A DNA stretch of 64,000 nt. Origin: Pseudomonadota bacterium (GTDB taxonomy: Bacteria > Pseudomonadota > Alphaproteobacteria > Caulobacterales > Caulobacteraceae). Each line of letters starts with the position of its first letter. The stretch's first letter is position 1. Made by a program: the position numbers and the translations under genes. The notes under the pieces were generated by a model. It had not been told where the DNA came from, searched no databases, and worked only from the letters and a program-made list of their open reading frames with translations. The stretch covers positions 20,522 to 84,521 of the forward strand of contig CAUJHW010000114.1 in the NCBI GenBank assembly GCA_963205005.1. Reading direction: 5' to 3'. This document shows positions 60,637-64,000 of this stretch, piece after piece.

Positions 60637-61355
60637 AGTCGGACCGCGTTCAGCATCCGCTCGCCGAACATGTTGGAGCGCTGTTCCTCGGTGAGGTCCG
60701 CCTTGCGCTGCAGATACTTCGCCGGCACCGCCTTCTCGGCGTCGCGGCCGCGTATGACCCCCGGCCTCATGGCGATCTGGTTGAACCAGCGGCAGGTGTT
60801 CGGATAGTCCGCCTGCAGGTCGACGTTCATCACGCTGCCGGTCGAGCGACCCGGCCAGATGGCGATGTCGGCGATGGAGAATTCATTACCCGCCAGATAC
60901 TCGGCCTCACCCAGCCGTCGCTCCAGCACCAGCAGCAGCCGGTTCAGCTCGTTGGTGTAGCGCTGGATGGCGTAGTCGAGGGTTACCGGCGCATAGCGGA
61001 TGAAGTGGGCCGCCTGGCCACCCATGGGCCCAAGCCCCGCCACCTGCCAGGTCAGCCACTGGATCGCCACGCTGCGCTGGCGCGGGTCGGTGGGGAGCAG
61101 GCGACCGGTCTTCTCGGCCAGGTACTGGAGGATCGCGCCGGACTCGAACACCGCATGCGGCCCGCCGCCGAACGCCGGGTCGTGATCGACGATGGCGGGC
61201 AGCTTGTGGTTGGGGTTGATACGGCCGAACTCGGCGGTGTGCTGGTCGCCCTCGAAGATGTCGTAGGTGATCAGCCGGTAGGGCAGCTCCAGCTCTTCCA
61301 GGGCGATGCTGATCTTCTGGGCGTTGGGCGTGGGCGTGAAGTGCAGGTCGATCAT
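60633..61355 (-). CDS. Glutathione S-transferase (YfcG/Ure2-like)
   Basis: The 240-residue protein has an N-terminal thioredoxin-like domain (IDLHFTPTPNAQKISIALEE, then the cis-Pro INPNHKLPAIVDHDP and AVFESGAILQYLAEKTGRLL). The C-terminal helical domain has NEFSIADIAIWPGRSTG. This resembles disulfide-bond oxidoreductase YfcG and Nu-class GSTs, with TPN in place of the YfcG active Thr/Asn region. Its ATG overlaps the CehA stop by four bases, so it ends the thiolase-CehA-GST run. Confidence 0.88.
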   Translation of the reverse strand: MIDLHFTPTPNAQKISIALEELELPYRLITYDIFEGDQHTAEFGRINPNHKLPAIVDHDPAFGGGPHAVFESGAILQYLAEKTGRLLPTDPRQRSVAIQWLTWQVAGLGPMGGQAAHFIRYAPVTLDYAIQRYTNELNRLLLVLERRLGEAEYLAGNEFSIADIAIWPGRSTGSVMNVDLQADYPNTCRWFNQIAMRPGVIRGRDAEKAVPAKYLQRKADLTEEQRSNMFGERMLNAVRL

Positions 61356-62815
61356 GGCGTCCTGGCGGAGGGTTGGGGCGGATCGAGATAGATCGGGTTC
61401 CCGAGCAGCCAGAGTGCGCCGCCCGGGCCGACGATGTCCACGCGCAGCCAGCCGTGCGCGTGCGGCGGGATCGGGACGCTCAGGGTCTCGTCCTCACGGA
61501 GGGCCTTGCCGCGCTCGATGGTCGGGGCGAAGGGCCCTGCCAGCCGGACGGCGCCGCCGGCCGCGCCCACGACGCGGATCTTAAGCTCGCCCTTGTCACG
61601 CGGCGCCGGTGCGCGATCACCCATCTCGACGATCCGCCCTCCGGCCTCGAACGTGACCTCCAGCCGGCGGTCGCGTGTTCCCTCGACGTCGACAAAAACA
61701 TGGCCCGCGCGGATCGCCGCCAGAATCGCGTCCTGCGACAGGGCCGTGGCATGGACAACCGTGGTCGGGCGTCCTACCGCCGGCGCCCGGGCCGGGTCGA
61801 GGGTGGCGTCGTGGTTGTCGGAACCGCCGACAGCGGTGATCCGCTCGCCGGCGTTCAGCCGGGCTTCCCAGAACGGAATCCCTGACAGCGGCCCGGAGGC
61901 GATGCCGCCGTTGACGGCCTCAACGGCCTGGATCCGGGCGAACGCGACCGGCGCTGTCCAGCCGCAGCCCATGCAGGCCTCGCCGGAAGGGAGGCCGGGG
62001 TGGTTGATGACGACCAGCGCTTTCGCTGCTTCGGCCTGATCGAGGATCCGGGCGAACGCAGGCGCGCGCGGGCCGCCCAGCTGGAAGTCCAGCGGCGCAG
62101 TCATGCCCAGCACATTGGCGTGGCCCTGGAAGGTGGTGACCTCACGTCCCGGGATCAGCAGCAGCCGGTCATAGGTGGGCTGGAGTCCGGCCAGGTCCTG
62201 GAAGTGGCTCGAGGTATTGTGGTCGGTGACCGCCACGAAATCGAGACCGCGGGCGGCGGCGGCCTCCAGGGTGCGGAACACCGGGCAGGGGACCTTTGCC
62301 CCTGACTGAGCCGCGCAGGCGCCGTCGGAATGGCCAGTGTGCAGGTGGAGATCGCCGCGATACCAGCCCGGGCCGGCCTTCATCGGCGCCGGGGCGAAGC
62401 CATGGAACACCGGATCGCGGTCCAGGCCGATCGTGGCGGTGTAGTCGGCGCGGGCGCCCTTGCGCAGGTTCGGGACGCCCAGGATGAGCTTCCAGGTTCC
62501 GGAGGGCAGCGGTCCGGGCAGGTATGACGGCGTCGCCCAGGTCTCGGTAAGCGTGAACGCGGCCTTGTTCCCGCCGCTCCAGCCCCGGAACCGATGCGGG
62601 TCGCGGACGCCCAGGTCGACGACCGCCTTCTGGTCCTTGCCGGTGTAGCTGAACGTGATGGAGACGGCCGTGGTCCCGGCGGGGACACGGAACGGTATCT
62701 CGCGGTAGGTCTGGTGGTCGGCTCCGGTCAGGACGCCGGAGATCGTCAGGGTCTCGGCGGTGGCGGGCGCAGCCAGCAGGGCAATCGCCGCCGCCAGCCA
62801 CGCCCACCCCGTCAT
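61352..62815 (-). CDS. Secreted CehA/McbA-type metallohydrolase (PHP fold)
   Basis: The 487-residue protein has a signal peptide (LAAAIALLAAPATAET). An N-terminal beta domain (about 20-140) is followed by a PHP domain: WYRGDLHLHTGHSDGACAAQ with the HxH ligands, LDFVAVTDHNTSSHFQDLAG, LLIPGREVTTFQGHANVLGM and VINHPGLPSGEAC, ending with AVGGSDNHDATLDP. CehA and McbA hydrolyse carbamate and amide bonds. The substrate is unknown. Its ATG overlaps the thiolase stop (TGATG). Confidence 0.87.
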   Translation of the reverse strand: MTGWAWLAAAIALLAAPATAETLTISGVLTGADHQTYREIPFRVPAGTTAVSITFSYTGKDQKAVVDLGVRDPHRFRGWSGGNKAAFTLTETWATPSYLPGPLPSGTWKLILGVPNLRKGARADYTATIGLDRDPVFHGFAPAPMKAGPGWYRGDLHLHTGHSDGACAAQSGAKVPCPVFRTLEAAAARGLDFVAVTDHNTSSHFQDLAGLQPTYDRLLLIPGREVTTFQGHANVLGMTAPLDFQLGGPRAPAFARILDQAEAAKALVVINHPGLPSGEACMGCGWTAPVAFARIQAVEAVNGGIASGPLSGIPFWEARLNAGERITAVGGSDNHDATLDPARAPAVGRPTTVVHATALSQDAILAAIRAGHVFVDVEGTRDRRLEVTFEAGGRIVEMGDRAPAPRDKGELKIRVVGAAGGAVRLAGPFAPTIERGKALREDETLSVPIPPHAHGWLRVDIVGPGGALWLLGNPIYLDPPQPSARTP

Positions 62816-63957
62816 CAGGGCGCCTCGTTCGAGAAGATCACCGTGCCCGAGGCGGCGAACATGCCGCCGACGCCGTGGCTGACGCTGATCTTCGCGCCCG
62901 GCACCTGGGCGGGGGCGGTCCCGCGCATCTGCCGCACGCTCTCCTGCAGGGCGTACATGCCGTACATGCCGGAGTGCATGTAGGAGAGCCCGCCGCCGTT
63001 GGTGTTCAGCGGCAGCTTGCCGCCGATGGCGGTGTTGCGGTCGTTGATGAAGCCCGCGGCCTCGCCCGGCTTGCAGAAGCCGAGGTCTTCCAGGCCGTAG
63101 AGCGGCAGATGGGCGAACGCGTCATAGATCATCAGGTGGTCGACGTCGGCGTGGCTGATGCCGGCCTCGTCGAACGCTTTCTTGCCTGAGATGCGGAACG
63201 CCGTGGACGAGGTGAAGTCGTACATCTGGCTGACCATCGGCGTTTCCACGCTCTCGCCCGTGCCCAGGATGTAGACGGGCTTCTGCGGGAAGTCCTTGGC
63301 CCGTTCGGCCGAAGTCAGGATCAGGGCCCCGCCGCCGTCGGTGACCAGGCAGCACATCAGCTTGGTGAAGGGCCAGGCGATCATGTCGGCGTTCATCACG
63401 TCGGCGATGGTCAGCGGGTCCTTGAAGCTGGCGCGGGGATTGAGCGCCGCCCATTCCCGCTGGATCACCGCCACGTTGGCCAGGTCCTCGACGGTGTAGC
63501 CGCGGGCCTTGAGGTAGCGGAGCACCGGCACCGTGAACATGGTCGGCGGGCTGGTGACGCCATAGGGCATCTCGAACTGGCCCATCAGGCTGGAGGCCGA
63601 ACGGGCGAAGCCGCCGGCGCCCACCCGGCTGCGGCCGCTTTCGCCGTGGGTGATCAGGATCGTGGTGGCCAGCCCCTCGTTGATCGCCGCCGCCGCATGG
63701 CGGACGTGCAGCATGAACGAGCAGCCGCCGACGCTGGTCCCGTCGGCATAGGTCGGCTTGATGCCGAGGTAGTGGGCCAGTTCCACGGGGCTGACGCCCG
63801 CGGTGGCGACGCCATCGATGTCCGACGGCTTCAGGCCACAGTCGGCCATGGCGTTGAGGGCGGCGTCGGCGTGCAGGCCGATGACGGAGACGTCCGGAAT
63901 CCGGCCCATCTTGGTGGTTTCAGCGGCCCCTACGACCGCAACGGATTTCTGCTTCAT
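62815..63957 (-). CDS. Thiolase family protein (SCP2/acetyl-CoA acetyltransferase-like)
   Basis: The 380-residue protein has SVAVVGAAETTKMGRIPDVS, DGTSVGGCSFMLHVRHAAAA with the position of the nucleophilic Cys, LKARGYTVEDLANVAVIQRE, HADVDHLMIYDAFAHLPLYG, NTNGGGLSYMHSGMYGMYAL and the C-terminal ISVSHGVGGMFAASGTVIF. It resembles the SCP2-type thiolases that pair with DUF35 OB-fold proteins. It may cleave or form C-C bonds of acyl-CoA intermediates. It lies four bases after a truncated gene at the right edge. Confidence 0.87.
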   Translation of the reverse strand: MKQKSVAVVGAAETTKMGRIPDVSVIGLHADAALNAMADCGLKPSDIDGVATAGVSPVELAHYLGIKPTYADGTSVGGCSFMLHVRHAAAAINEGLATTILITHGESGRSRVGAGGFARSASSLMGQFEMPYGVTSPPTMFTVPVLRYLKARGYTVEDLANVAVIQREWAALNPRASFKDPLTIADVMNADMIAWPFTKLMCCLVTDGGGALILTSAERAKDFPQKPVYILGTGESVETPMVSQMYDFTSSTAFRISGKKAFDEAGISHADVDHLMIYDAFAHLPLYGLEDLGFCKPGEAAGFINDRNTAIGGKLPLNTNGGGLSYMHSGMYGMYALQESVRQMRGTAPAQVPGAKISVSHGVGGMFAASGTVIFSNEAP

Positions 63958-63961
63958 CGGT

Positions 63962-64000
63962 TCAGCCCTTCACCGGCGCGAACAGGGGGAGGGTGATGTC
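63962..64000 (-). CDS. C-terminal end of a gene cut by the window edge
   Basis: Only the last 12 codons and TGA are inside the window, reading DITLPLFAPVKG. The stop is four bases before the thiolase start. A DUF35/OB-fold zinc-ribbon protein often precedes such thiolases and often ends in a similar Pro-Leu-Phe motif, but identity cannot be settled from twelve residues. Confidence 0.5.
   Translation of the reverse strand, partial: DITLPLFAPVKG

Noticed and set aside
1..64000. CRISPR arrays, tRNA or rRNA genes, insertion sequences and prophage
   Set aside because: No regularly spaced repeats, no cloverleaf or T-loop signature outside coding DNA, and no transposase, integrase or phage protein was found in any frame.

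Overview
The window is dense, GC-rich alphaproteobacterial chromosome. Gene content points to Caulobacterales, perhaps a Phenylobacterium-like Caulobacteraceae. The signs are yebC-ruvC-ruvAB-ybgC on one strand, a large TonB-dependent receptor, a PAS/HWE-type histidine kinase, PEPxxWA-CTERM secreted proteins and many SDR, VOC, thiolase, CoA-ligase and amidohydrolase genes. The taxon is an inference from gene content, not a search result. No rRNA, tRNA, CRISPR, insertion sequence, integrase or phage gene was recognised.

Layout. 1-9.8 kb: Holliday-junction genes ruvB-ruvA and ybgC, separated from ruvC by about 5 kb holding an amidohydrolase, a PhnA-domain protein, a double rhodanese and a TonB-dependent receptor; then SHOCT, M50 protease and cupin genes. 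9.8-18.2 kb: two tandemly duplicated PEP-CTERM proteins with strong terminators, a periplasmic cyclophilin, small secreted or membrane proteins, EcsC, a lipoprotein hydrolase, yebC and a third PEP-CTERM protein. 18.3-25.3 kb: an M61-like protein that has lost its zinc site, a phosphatase-SDR-hydrolase run, a quinone oxidoreductase with a PsrA/TetR-like palindrome at its start, a VOC protein and a DegT aminotransferase. 25.3-30.3 kb: an operon-like run of acyl-CoA synthetase, secreted amidohydrolase and Tat phospholipase C.

30.4-35 kb holds a divergent lipid-modification island: DUF1295, a Cfa-like methyltransferase and DUF2177 on one side, an FAD oxidoreductase and DUF1365 on the other. 35-40 kb: DUF4239, a methyltransferase, LemA-TPM-TPM and a PAS/HWE kinase. 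40-48.3 kb: a two-subunit molybdenum hydroxylase (IorAB type), two tandem GPH-type transporters and a MoxR/VWA chaperone pair. 48.4-53 kb: a c-di-GMP phosphodiesterase next to a blue-copper protein, a DUF3034 protein and a secreted truncated globin. I judge this and the lipid island the most interesting unexplained modules.

53-64 kb: a probable lysine catabolic pair (saccharopine-dehydrogenase-family enzyme plus ALDH7) with a divergent Lrp regulator, a PIG-L deacetylase facing a Gfo/Idh/MocA oxidoreductase, a Cache hybrid histidine kinase, and a tightly overlapping run of thiolase, CehA/McbA hydrolase and glutathione transferase that continues past the right edge. Packing is tight: many gene pairs share ATGA or TGATG overlaps and several convergent pairs overlap at their 3' ends. 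The only gap near 300 bases is 48258-48557, which holds a palindrome and a small peptide ORF.
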